From assembly GCF_033101155.1 (NCBI RefSeq), contig NZ_JAWMPX010000002.1, positions 248,001-312,000 of the forward strand: DNA of 64,000 nt. The letters are read 5' to 3'. Position numbers and translations under genes: made by a program. Numbering within the stretch: the stretch's first letter is position 1; each line of letters starts with the position of its first letter. Below, in pieces: positions 9,345 to 17,542 of the stretch. This DNA comes from Tropicimonas sp033101155 (GTDB lineage Bacteria; Pseudomonadota; Alphaproteobacteria; Rhodobacterales; Rhodobacteraceae). The notes under the pieces are model-generated. The model was not told where the DNA came from. It ran no database searches and saw only the letters and a program-made list of their open reading frames with translations.

Positions 9345-9848
9345 CTAGCGCTCCTGCGCCTTCAGCCCTGCGATCAGCAATGACAGCGCATGCGCCACCG
9401 TCGCCTGTCGTACATTCGCCCTCCCGAGCGCGCCGAACTCGATCGTTTCCGTGCCCGTTTCTCCACCTGATCGCGCGATCCCGAAACAGACCCGCCCCTC
9501 GGGCTTGTGCTCGCTGCCGCCCGGGCCTGCGACACCGGTCACCGAGACGGCCAGCGTCGCGCCGGATCGGGCGAGCGCGCCGTCGGCCATCTCCCGCGCG
9601 ATCTCCTCGGAGACCGCGCCATGGATGTCGAGCGTCTCCGGGCGGATGCCGAGCATCTCCTGCTTGGCGGCGTTGGAATAGGTGATGAAGCCTCGGTCGA
9701 ACACGTCCGAAGAGCCGGGAATCTCCGTGATCGCCCCGGCGATCAGACCGCCGGTGCAGCTTTCGGCCGTGGCGAGAAAAACTTCGTCCTTTCTTGCGAT
9801 ATCAATTAGTTGCCGGACGATCTCGTCGATTCTCGTCATGCCAGTCAC
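9345..9848 (-). CDS. pncC: Nicotinamide-nucleotide amidohydrolase (CinA C-terminal/PncC type)
   Basis: This is a stand-alone CinA C-terminal domain of about 167 residues that converts nicotinamide mononucleotide to nicotinate mononucleotide, recycling NAD. Family motifs seen are TAESCTGG near the N-terminus, then PGSS, YSN...K, SVTGVAGPGG and GRVCFGIA. GTG at 9848 overlaps the pgpA stop (GTGA). A more internal ATG at 9839, giving MTRIDEIV, is an equally good start. The N-terminal nucleotide-binding domain of full CinA is absent, as in most alphaproteobacterial homologues. It is the last gene of the minus-strand ispDF-pgpA-pncC set. Confidence 0.93.
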   Translation of the reverse strand: MTGMTRIDEIVRQLIDIARKDEVFLATAESCTGGLIAGAITEIPGSSDVFDRGFITYSNAAKQEMLGIRPETLDIHGAVSEEIAREMADGALARSGATLAVSVTGVAGPGGSEHKPEGRVCFGIARSGGETGTETIEFGALGRANVRQATVAHALSLLIAGLKAQER

Positions 9849-10342
9849 ATCAGGTATGTGTGGGAGATGATGGCCGCGATCGCGACCACGACAGCCGCCA
9901 TGACACCGGCGATCACATCGTCCAGCATCACGCCCAGAGGCGTGTGCATTTCATCGGCGCGCGAGACCGGCCAGGGTTTCCAGATGTCGAAGAGGCGGAA
10001 CAGGAGGAAACCGCCGACCCAGCCCGGATAGGGAAAGAGCGTCGGCGAGAGCCCCGCGTGCCAGAGGCCGAAGGAGAGGGGCCAGAGGGCGATCCACATG
10101 CCCACAACCTCGTCGATGACGATCTCGGAAGGGTCGGGATTGTCGGCCCCGGACGTGGCGACCTTCGTGGCCCACCAACCGACGAAAAATACCACCAGCG
10201 TCGCCACGAACAGCGCCGGGAAGCCTCCCTTCACATGCAGAGAATAGCCGAACGGGATGGCGGCGAGCGAGCCCCAGGTGCCAGGAGCGGGTTTCAGCAG
10301 ACCTGCACCGAAGAAGGTCGCGACGAACCGGGCCGCGCTCAT
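9845..10342 (-). CDS. pgpA: Phosphatidylglycerophosphatase A
   Basis: PgpA removes phosphate from phosphatidylglycerophosphate to make phosphatidylglycerol in the inner membrane. It has 165 residues. The family signature is at the N-terminus (GLLKPAPGTWGSL), followed by IVIDEVVGMWIAL with conserved acidic residues, FRLFDIWKPWP and DDVIAGV. Four hydrophobic segments are visible. The ATG overlaps the ispDF stop by four bases, and its own stop overlaps the next gene, so all three are translationally coupled. Confidence 0.94.
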   Translation of the reverse strand: MSAARFVATFFGAGLLKPAPGTWGSLAAIPFGYSLHVKGGFPALFVATLVVFFVGWWATKVATSGADNPDPSEIVIDEVVGMWIALWPLSFGLWHAGLSPTLFPYPGWVGGFLLFRLFDIWKPWPVSRADEMHTPLGVMLDDVIAGVMAAVVVAIAAIISHTYLM

Positions 10343-11520
10343 GCCGAGACCAGCGTGGCTGTGGCGATTGAGGCGATGCCTTCCTCGCGGCCAGTGAAGC
10401 CGAGCCGCTCCGACGTGGTCGCCTTGACCGAGATCCGGCCGATCTCCAGCCCCATGATCGCGGACAGCGCCGCCCGCATCGCTTGCGCATGCGGGCCGAT
10501 CTTGGGCTGTTCACAGACCAGCGTGCAGTCGATATTGGCGATCCGGTAGCCGCGCGACGCAGCCAGATCGACCGCGTGGCGCAGAAAGATCTCGCTTGCA
10601 GCACCTTTCCATTGCGGATCCGAGGGCGGGAAATGCTGGCCGATATCGCCCTCGGCGAGCGCGCCATAGATCGCATCCGTGATCGCGTGCATGCCGACAT
10701 CCGCATCCGAATGCCCCTGCAGCCCACGCGGATGCGGCACCGTCACGCCACAGAGCACGACATGGTCGCCGGTCCCGAACCGGTGCACGTCATAACCATT
10801 GCCAAGCCTCACATCCATATCCTGTCCTTTCGAGAGGATCGCCTCTGCCCGGGCAAAGTCGCCGGGCAGGGTCACCTTGATATTATTCTCGTGACCTTCG
10901 GTGATCGCCACGTCCAGCCCTGCTGCGAGCGCGACCTCCACGTCATCAGCCGCCCCGCCCGGATGATTGTCATGCGCGGCGCGGATCGCGGCGAGATCGA
11001 AGCCCTGCGGGGTCTGGGCGCGAAAGAGCCCGTCGCGCGGGGTCGGGGCCTCGACCAGCCCACCGGCGCCGCGCCAGAGCGCGTCGGTGACCGCGAGGGC
11101 AGGAGCCGCGCCGGGATGGGTCTCCAACGCCGCGAGAACCCCGTCGATCACAGATTGCGGCACCAGCGGCCGGGCGCCGTCATGGATCAGCACATGGGTC
11201 ACCTCCGGGCCGAGCGCGGCCAACCCGTTCTCGACCGAGATGTCACGGCTGGCGCCGCCGGGGGCGCGTGCCACATCTTCGGGCAGGATCGCATCGGCCA
11301 GCATGTCATCGGCCGGATTCAGCACCACCACGACCTGCGCCACGCGCGGATGAGCGCGGAAGCGCTCTACCGTGTGGATCAGGATCGCCTTCCCGGCAAG
11401 GCGCTGAAATTGCTTTGGAACCGACCCGCCCGCGCGGCTGCCGCGCCCAGCGGCGACAATTACCGCCGCAATCTGACCAATGCTGCCCTGTGACGGGGAT
11501 TCTGTCTCGCTCTTGCTCAT
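10339..11520 (-). CDS. ispDF: Bifunctional isoprenoid enzyme IspDF
   Basis: This fusion carries two non-consecutive steps of the MEP isoprenoid pathway: 4-diphosphocytidyl-2-C-methyl-D-erythritol synthase and 2-C-methyl-D-erythritol 2,4-cyclodiphosphate synthase. Residues ~16-230 are the IspD domain, with VIVAAGRGSRAGG nucleotide-binding loop, QF and VLIHDGARPLV. Residues ~235-393 are IspF, with the metal ligands in NGYDVHRF and GHSDADV, and TTSERLGFTGR near the end. The total of 393 residues is typical for alphaproteobacterial fusions. It is transcribed divergently from dusB; the 170-base gap holds both promoters. Confidence 0.96.
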   Translation of the reverse strand: MSKSETESPSQGSIGQIAAVIVAAGRGSRAGGSVPKQFQRLAGKAILIHTVERFRAHPRVAQVVVVLNPADDMLADAILPEDVARAPGGASRDISVENGLAALGPEVTHVLIHDGARPLVPQSVIDGVLAALETHPGAAPALAVTDALWRGAGGLVEAPTPRDGLFRAQTPQGFDLAAIRAAHDNHPGGAADDVEVALAAGLDVAITEGHENNIKVTLPGDFARAEAILSKGQDMDVRLGNGYDVHRFGTGDHVVLCGVTVPHPRGLQGHSDADVGMHAITDAIYGALAEGDIGQHFPPSDPQWKGAASEIFLRHAVDLAASRGYRIANIDCTLVCEQPKIGPHAQAMRAALSAIMGLEIGRISVKATTSERLGFTGREEGIASIATATLVSA

Positions 11521-11691
11521 GCCTCCCGTCTATTCGGTGACGAAAGGCAGGGCAACGGGCGAGCCAACAGGTGGGGTTTGTGGTCAAATATTAGGCAATG
11601 TCTGTTTTCTATTCGCTTTGCACAGGTTGTCACCTTGGAACTCCCACCGGCTTCGCGATACCACCATGAAAGCTGCACAAGGATTGAGCAT

Positions 11692-12687
11692 TTGACGGTT
11701 TGCGTTGCAAACTTGACCCTGACACCGCCCGTTCTTCTGGCGCCGCTCGCCGGGATCACGGACCTGCCATTCCGGCAGCTCGTATCCCGTTTCGGCGCCG
11801 GACTTGTCGTGTCGGAGATGGTCGCCAGCCAGGAGATGGTCCAGGCCAAGCCGGGGGTCCGTGAGAGGGCCGAGCTCGGCTTTGGCGAGGGCAATACATC
11901 GGTGCAGATTGCCGGGCGCGAGGCGCATTGGATGGCGGAAGCGGCCCGGATCGTGGAGGCCAACGGTGCGCAGATCATCGATATCAACATGGGCTGTCCG
12001 GCCAAGAAGGTAACCTCTTCGAGCGGGGCCGGGGCGTCGGGTTCGGCGCTGATGCGCGATCTCGACCATGCGCTGAGCCTGATCGAGGCGGTTCTCGGCG
12101 CGGTTTCGATCCCGGTGACGCTGAAATGCCGGCTGGGCTGGGATGACGAGAGCCGCAACGCCGCCGATCTGGCCCGACGTGCCGAGGCGGCGGGCGTGCG
12201 GATGATGACGATCCACGGGCGCACGCGACAGCAATTCTATAAGGGGCGCGCCAATTGGGAGGCGATTGCCGAGGTCAAACAGGCGGTCTCCATCCCGGTC
12301 ATCGCCAATGGCGACATCGTCGACGCGGCGAGTGCGCGGACGGCGCTGGCGGCTTCAGGGGCGGACGGCGTGATGGTCGGGCGCGGCGCGCAGGGGCGGC
12401 CCTGGCTGCTGGCCCAGATCGCGGCCGAGATATACGGCACGCCCGCGCCGGAGGTGCCGCAGGGGGCTGCGCTGGCCGAGATGGTGACAGAGCATTTCGA
12501 AGCGATGCTGCGGTTTTACGGACCGGCCCTGGGGAATCGAATGTCGCGCAAGCATCTTGGCTGGTATCTCGACCATGCGGGTGATCCGGCCGGGCTGCGG
12601 CGCCGGCTCCAGACCGAAACAGAGAACAGGGAGGTCCTGCGTCTCATCGCGCAAGCCTTCGACACGAGCAGGAAGGAAGCCGCGTAA
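11692..12687 (+). CDS. dusB: tRNA-dihydrouridine synthase DusB (NifR3)
   Basis: This flavoenzyme reduces specific uridines to dihydrouridine in the tRNA D-arm. It has about 331 residues from the start chosen here. The TIM-barrel motifs are LLAPLAGITDLPFRQL, the catalytic cysteine in NMGCPAKKV, HGRTRQQFY and IANGDI, then a helical C-terminal domain. An in-frame ATG exists at 11578, but TTG at 11692 is preferred. It gives the usual family N-terminal length (about 11 residues before the PPV-LLAP motif) and has AAGGA eight bases upstream (11679-11683). The stop overlaps the ntrB ATG by one base, giving the nifR3-ntrB-ntrC operon described for Rhodobacter capsulatus. Confidence 0.93.
   Translation: MTVCVANLTLTPPVLLAPLAGITDLPFRQLVSRFGAGLVVSEMVASQEMVQAKPGVRERAELGFGEGNTSVQIAGREAHWMAEAARIVEANGAQIIDINMGCPAKKVTSSSGAGASGSALMRDLDHALSLIEAVLGAVSIPVTLKCRLGWDDESRNAADLARRAEAAGVRMMTIHGRTRQQFYKGRANWEAIAEVKQAVSIPVIANGDIVDAASARTALAASGADGVMVGRGAQGRPWLLAQIAAEIYGTPAPEVPQGAALAEMVTEHFEAMLRFYGPALGNRMSRKHLGWYLDHAGDPAGLRRRLQTETENREVLRLIAQAFDTSRKEAA
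11698..11712 (+). promoter_or_regulatory. Perfect 6-bp inverted repeat over the dusB initiation region
   Basis: GTTTGC and GCAAAC are separated by GTT, directly after the TTG start codon chosen for dusB. It could be an operator or an mRNA hairpin limiting initiation. The meaning is unproven; only the symmetry is seen. Confidence 0.3.
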
Positions 12688-13778
12688 TGCCGGGTTCAGG
12701 ACGTATCTGGGCCTCGTTGCCCATCCCCGCGTTGGTGCTCGACGAGGGGGACCGGATCACCGCGATCAATCCGGCGGGGGAGCTGTTTTTCAACAAGACA
12801 ATCAAGTCCTTGCAGGACGATCTTGTCTATGACCGACTGGCCATCGACGCCCCGATGGAAGAGGCCCTCGCGCGCGTACGCAAGAACCGCTCGCCGCTCT
12901 TCATCAATGATGTCGATGTCGGCACCGGGGAGCGGGCGCCGGTGATCTGCAATATCCAGGTCGCGCCGATCTCCGACGATACCGAGCGGCTGCTCTTTCT
13001 TGTCTCCCCGCGCGAGATCGCCGGGCGTCTCGGGCGCTCGATCTCGGCAGACAAGGCGGCGAAATCGGCGATCGGCATGGCGGAGATGCTGGCGCACGAG
13101 ATCAAGAACCCGCTGGCCGGGATCACAGGGGCGGCGCAGCTTCTCAGCATGAGCCTGTCCAAGGCTGATTTGGAGCTGACCGATCTGATTGTCGCGGAAT
13201 CGCGCCGCATCGTGAAACTGCTCGACCAGGTTGAGCAATTCGGAAATCTGCGCCCGCCACAGCTGAAACCTGTGAATATCCACGATGTTCTGGATCGGGC
13301 GCGCAAATCGGCTGTGCTCAGCTTCGCGGCGCATATGCACGTGCTGGAGGAGTATGACCCCTCGCTGCCACCAACCCATGCCGATGCCGACCAGCTCCTG
13401 CAGATCTTCCAGAACCTGCTGAAGAACGCGGCCCAGGCCTCGGGCGGGCAAACCGGGACGATCCAGCTGCGCACTTTCTACGATCAGAGCCTTCGTGTGC
13501 GTCGCAAGGGCCAGCCGACCAGCCGCGTGCCATTGCAGATCGAGATCATCGATGACGGGCCCGGTTTGGCGCCGGAAATCGCGGACGAGATCTTCGAACC
13601 CTTCGTTTCGGGCCGCGAGAACGGCACCGGGCTGGGGCTGGCGCTGGTCAGCAAGATCATTGCCGAACACAAGGGTTGGATTTCGGTGGAGTCGGTGCCC
13701 GGGCGCACCGTTTTCCGCATCTCCCTGCCCGTAGCCCCGAAACAAAAAGTAGAACACCCCGACGAGGAGATCCGATAA
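12687..13778 (+). CDS. ntrB: Nitrogen-regulation sensor histidine kinase NtrB
   Basis: NtrB is the cytoplasmic kinase/phosphatase that controls NtrC according to nitrogen status, classically through PII protein. The 363-residue protein has no membrane segment. It has a PAS domain at about 8-110 (PIPALVLDEGDRITAINPAGE), a dimerisation/phosphoacceptor domain with the HEIKNPL box (His at about 137), and an HATPase domain with N, G1 (IDDGPGLAPE) and G2 (GTGLGLALV) boxes to about 350. The ATG overlaps the dusB stop by one base and ntrC starts directly after its stop, so the three are co-translated. Confidence 0.95.
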   Translation: MPGSGRIWASLPIPALVLDEGDRITAINPAGELFFNKTIKSLQDDLVYDRLAIDAPMEEALARVRKNRSPLFINDVDVGTGERAPVICNIQVAPISDDTERLLFLVSPREIAGRLGRSISADKAAKSAIGMAEMLAHEIKNPLAGITGAAQLLSMSLSKADLELTDLIVAESRRIVKLLDQVEQFGNLRPPQLKPVNIHDVLDRARKSAVLSFAAHMHVLEEYDPSLPPTHADADQLLQIFQNLLKNAAQASGGQTGTIQLRTFYDQSLRVRRKGQPTSRVPLQIEIIDDGPGLAPEIADEIFEPFVSGRENGTGLGLALVSKIIAEHKGWISVESVPGRTVFRISLPVAPKQKVEHPDEEIR

Positions 13779-15152
13779 ATGGACGGTACCGTTCTTGTCG
13801 CCGATGACGACCGCACGATCCGCACAGTTCTCACCCAGGCGCTGACGCGCGCCGGCTGCAAGGTCCATGCGACCTCGTCGCTGGTCACGCTGATGCGGTG
13901 GGTCGAGGAGGGCAAGGGCGACCTCGTCATCTCAGATGTCATAATGCCAGATGGCAACGGATTGGAAACGCTTCCGAAAATCACCGAGGCACGACCGGGC
14001 CTGCCGGTGATCGTGATCTCGGCCCAGAACACGATCATGACGGCGATCCAGGCCGCCGAGGCCGATGCCTATGACTACCTGCCCAAGCCCTTCGACCTTC
14101 CGGACTTGATGAAACGCGCCTCCAAGGCGCTGGAAACCAAGCGGCGCGCCCCGGTGGTCCGCCCCGAGGTCGCGGAGACGGCGAGCCCGACCGACGATCT
14201 GCCGTTGGTCGGCCGCACACCGGTGATGCAGGCGCTCTACCGGTTGGTGGCGCGGGTGATGAACACCGATCTCGCGGTGCTGATCACCGGCGAATCCGGA
14301 ACCGGGAAGTCCCTGATCGCCCGCGCGATCCACGATTTCTCCGATCGCCGCACATTGCCCTTCGTGGTGGCTGGCGCCGAAGAACTGGCGACCACCGACG
14401 GTCCTGCAACGATCCTCGCCAAGGCGCGCGGCGGCTCGGTGCTGTTCGACGAGGTGGCCGATCTCGACATGGAAACGCAGGGCCGCATCGTGCGTATGCT
14501 GGACGCGCTCTCCGACAGCGCCCCCCGCGTCATGGCGACCTGCCAGGGTGACCTGATGCACAAGATGGAGGCCGGCGCCTTCCGGCAAGACCTCTATTAC
14601 CGGCTCGGCGGGGTGACACTGAACGTGCCGAGCTTGCGCGAGCGGGTCGACGACATCCCTCTGCTGGCGGAGCATTTCCTGTTGCGCGCTGAGCGTGACG
14701 GGGCCGGAACACGGCGACTCTCGCCGGCGGCGATGGAACTGGTGCGTGCCTATTCCTGGCCCGGCAATGTTCGCCAGCTCGAAAACACGGTCCGGCGGCT
14801 GGTCATTACCTCCTCGGAAGAGGAGATCGGGCGGACGGATGTGGAGATGGTGCTGGGCAATCAGCCCGAGATCGAGCCGCTGGTCGGTGGCGGCGATGGC
14901 GAAAAACTCTCGGCTTCCGTCGCCAAGCATCTCCGGCGCTATTTCGACCTGCATGGTGGCGTGCTGCCGCCGCCGGGGCTTTACCAGCGAATCCTCAAGG
15001 AGGTGGAAATCCCGCTGATCGAGATCGCGCTGGACGCCACGGGCGGCAATCAGGCGAAATGTGCCGACCTTCTTGGCATAAATCGCAATACCTTGCGCAA
15101 GAAGATCACCGATCTCGATATTCGCGTGACACGGCGCCGCAAATTGATGTAA
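13779..15152 (+). CDS. ntrC: Nitrogen response regulator NtrC, GAFTGA loop absent
   Basis: This is the response regulator for nitrogen-limited gene expression. The 457-residue protein has a receiver domain with acidic pocket DDD at 9-11, phosphoacceptor Asp53 and Lys103. An AAA+ domain follows with Walker A GESGTGKS (about 168-175) and Walker B SVLFDEVADL, then a Fis-type helix-turn-helix at the C-terminus (NQAKCADLLGINRNTLRKK). Between Walker A and B the GAFTGA loop that contacts sigma54 is deleted: the protein runs from EELATTDGPATI straight to ARGGSVLFDE. This matches the known R. capsulatus NtrC, which activates sigma70 promoters. It probably does so here too, an inference. Confidence 0.95.
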   Translation: MDGTVLVADDDRTIRTVLTQALTRAGCKVHATSSLVTLMRWVEEGKGDLVISDVIMPDGNGLETLPKITEARPGLPVIVISAQNTIMTAIQAAEADAYDYLPKPFDLPDLMKRASKALETKRRAPVVRPEVAETASPTDDLPLVGRTPVMQALYRLVARVMNTDLAVLITGESGTGKSLIARAIHDFSDRRTLPFVVAGAEELATTDGPATILAKARGGSVLFDEVADLDMETQGRIVRMLDALSDSAPRVMATCQGDLMHKMEAGAFRQDLYYRLGGVTLNVPSLRERVDDIPLLAEHFLLRAERDGAGTRRLSPAAMELVRAYSWPGNVRQLENTVRRLVITSSEEEIGRTDVEMVLGNQPEIEPLVGGGDGEKLSASVAKHLRRYFDLHGGVLPPPGLYQRILKEVEIPLIEIALDATGGNQAKCADLLGINRNTLRKKITDLDIRVTRRRKLM

Positions 15153-15271
15153 AACCGCAACAGAGCCGTGGCATCGGAGGCACGCCCTTCGGAACGATCA
15201 CGGGATATGGCGGTTCGCCGCCCGGATACCGCGACATCTGGGTGGCTTAAACATCACGGGACGCGAGAGCA

Positions 15272-17518
15272 TTGGCAGGCGCTTTCTGGCGGTTGAATTG
15301 GGACAGGCTCGCCCGACTGCGCAATGCGCGGCGGTTGCAGACGGCTGGCACTTTTGCGCTTGTCGTCCTGGCGCCTGTTCTGGTCATCCTGACATTCCTT
15401 CTTCTTGGTCCGATGGCGCAGGGCGCGGGGTCTCCGGCTCTGCGCTTCGTGTTGTTGATCGACCTGGTCTATGTGTTGGTCGTAGCGACATTGGTTCTGC
15501 GCCGGATCATCGCGATGGTTGCCGCGCGGCGGGCGGATTCGGCGGGTGCGCGCCTGCACATGCGTCTGACCGCGGCCTTTGCCATGATCGCGCTCATTCC
15601 GGCCGTTCTGGTGGCCGTCTTCGCGGGACTGACGATCAATATCGGGTTGGAAGGGTGGTTTTCGGACCGCGTTCGCAATGTGGTCGGCGCTTCGCTCTCC
15701 GCGGCCGAGGCCTATGAAGAGGAACATCGGCGCGATCTGGAAGCGGATGCCTCGGTGCTCGCAACCTATATCAATGTCGCCCGCTCGACACGGTTCGCGC
15801 TTTCCGACGGCGAGGTGCGGCAGGTGCTGACACAAGGCCAGAGCCAGGTCCAACGCGGCTTGCGCGAGGCCTATGTCATCGATTCCGCGGGCCAGATCCG
15901 CGCCCGGGGCGAACGCTCCTATCTCTTTGATTTCGAACAACCAAGCGCGGAGGATATCGCGCGGGCGGATGAAGGCGGCACGGTCATCATCCAGGACTGG
16001 GATGTCGATGAATTCCGTGCCCTGATCAAGCTGAGAGCCTTTGGCGACCGCTATCTCTATGTCAGCCGCGAGGTGGACGGTGATATCCTGGCGCTGTTGG
16101 ACGAGACGCAGGAGTCGATCCGCCTCTACAACCAACTCGAAAACGAACGCGGGCGCATTCTCTTCGAATTCTCGCTGCTGTATCTCGGGTTCGCGGTGAT
16201 CCTCGTGCTGGCGGCGATCTGGATCGGGCTGTGGTATGCAGAGCGGCTTTCGCGCCCGATCGGGAAACTCGCAGGGGCGGCCGAGAAAGTTGGGCAGGGC
16301 GACCTGTCCGTGCAGGTCGTCGAACCCGGAAGCGATGACGAGATCACGACCTTGTCGCGTGTTTTCAACCAGATGACGCGGCAACTCAAGGCGCAGCGGC
16401 AGACCTTGCTTGAGACCAACGCGCAGATCGAGGCGCGGCGGCGGCTTTTCGAGACGGTTTTGACCTCGATCACGGCGGGGGTGGTCGGGCTGGACCCGGA
16501 AGGCCGCGTCGATTTCATGAATCCTGCGGCTGTACGGCTTCTCAAGCTGGACGAGGATGCGGGCGATCATCACGAAGCGTTGGCCAAGACGGTGCCGGAA
16601 TTCGCCGGACTTCTGGCGCGCCTGCGCGTGGACGACCGGTCAGTAACGCAGCAGGAGATCCGCATAACCCGCGATGGGCGCATGGAAAACCTGCTTGTTC
16701 GCCTTGCGGAACGCCGCTCTGAAGACGGGCTGCTCGAAGGCTATGTCGTGGCGTTTGACGACGTGACTGAACTGGTTACCGCGCAGCGCATGGCGGCCTG
16801 GGGCGATGTTGCCCGCCGCATCGCGCATGAAATCAAGAACCCGCTGACCCCGATCCAGCTCTCTGCCGAACGGATCAAACGTAAATTCGGTCGCAAGCTG
16901 GAGGCGGAGGACAGCGAGACTCTCTCCTCGATGACGGATGTGATCGTGCGCCAGACCAATGACCTGCGGCGCATCGTTGACGAGTTCTCCAAATTCGCCC
17001 GGATGCCGGAGCCGGATCGGCGGGACGCCGACCTGACACGGCTCGTGCAGGACGCCGTGACGCTCCAGCACCAGCAACTGGGCAAGGCGCTGAGCTGGGA
17101 CCTGCCCGATGGGCAAATGCCTGTGCTCGTGGACGAGACCATGATCGGGCAAGCGCTGACAAATATCATCAAGAATGGCGGGGAAGCCATTGAAAGCCTG
17201 GAGGAAAAAGGCCCTCCGGACGGGTTCTCCCCGGAGATCCGCGTGAGCCTCGTGCAGATGGGCACTCAGGCCGTCATCCGGGTGGCTGACAACGGGATCG
17301 GGTTGCCGGAAGACCGCGGACGGCTCTTTGAACCATACGTAACGACGCGGGCGAAGGGGACAGGCCTCGGTCTCCCCATCGTGAAGAAGATCATCGAGGA
17401 GCATGGCGGGACGCTGGAATTGCGCGACGCCCCGGTCTTCGAAGGGAACGTGCATCATGGGGCGCTGGCGGAGATCCGGTTGCCTCTCAGGGCCGCTGTC
17501 GAGGCGGCGGCCGAATAG
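15272..17518 (+). CDS. ntrY: Membrane sensor histidine kinase NtrY
   Basis: NtrY is the membrane-bound kinase paired with NtrX, linked in alphaproteobacteria to nitrogen and redox control. It has 748 residues. There are membrane segments at about 23-48, 55-80 and 90-115, an extracytoplasmic region at about 120-300, another membrane segment at about 305-330, HAMP (SRPIGKLAGAAEKVGQGDL), PAS, a HisKA domain with HEIKNPLTPIQ, and HATPase with ADNGIGLPED and GTGLGLPIV. The start is TTG at 15272; no better initiator gives a complete N-terminus, and a weak GAGAG precedes it. A 119-base gap separates it from ntrC and may hold its own promoter. ntrX follows after 24 bases. Confidence 0.92.
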   Translation: MAGAFWRLNWDRLARLRNARRLQTAGTFALVVLAPVLVILTFLLLGPMAQGAGSPALRFVLLIDLVYVLVVATLVLRRIIAMVAARRADSAGARLHMRLTAAFAMIALIPAVLVAVFAGLTINIGLEGWFSDRVRNVVGASLSAAEAYEEEHRRDLEADASVLATYINVARSTRFALSDGEVRQVLTQGQSQVQRGLREAYVIDSAGQIRARGERSYLFDFEQPSAEDIARADEGGTVIIQDWDVDEFRALIKLRAFGDRYLYVSREVDGDILALLDETQESIRLYNQLENERGRILFEFSLLYLGFAVILVLAAIWIGLWYAERLSRPIGKLAGAAEKVGQGDLSVQVVEPGSDDEITTLSRVFNQMTRQLKAQRQTLLETNAQIEARRRLFETVLTSITAGVVGLDPEGRVDFMNPAAVRLLKLDEDAGDHHEALAKTVPEFAGLLARLRVDDRSVTQQEIRITRDGRMENLLVRLAERRSEDGLLEGYVVAFDDVTELVTAQRMAAWGDVARRIAHEIKNPLTPIQLSAERIKRKFGRKLEAEDSETLSSMTDVIVRQTNDLRRIVDEFSKFARMPEPDRRDADLTRLVQDAVTLQHQQLGKALSWDLPDGQMPVLVDETMIGQALTNIIKNGGEAIESLEEKGPPDGFSPEIRVSLVQMGTQAVIRVADNGIGLPEDRGRLFEPYVTTRAKGTGLGLPIVKKIIEEHGGTLELRDAPVFEGNVHHGALAEIRLPLRAAVEAAAE

Positions 17519-17542
17519 AAAGAGTTGAGGGAGATCAGGGAT

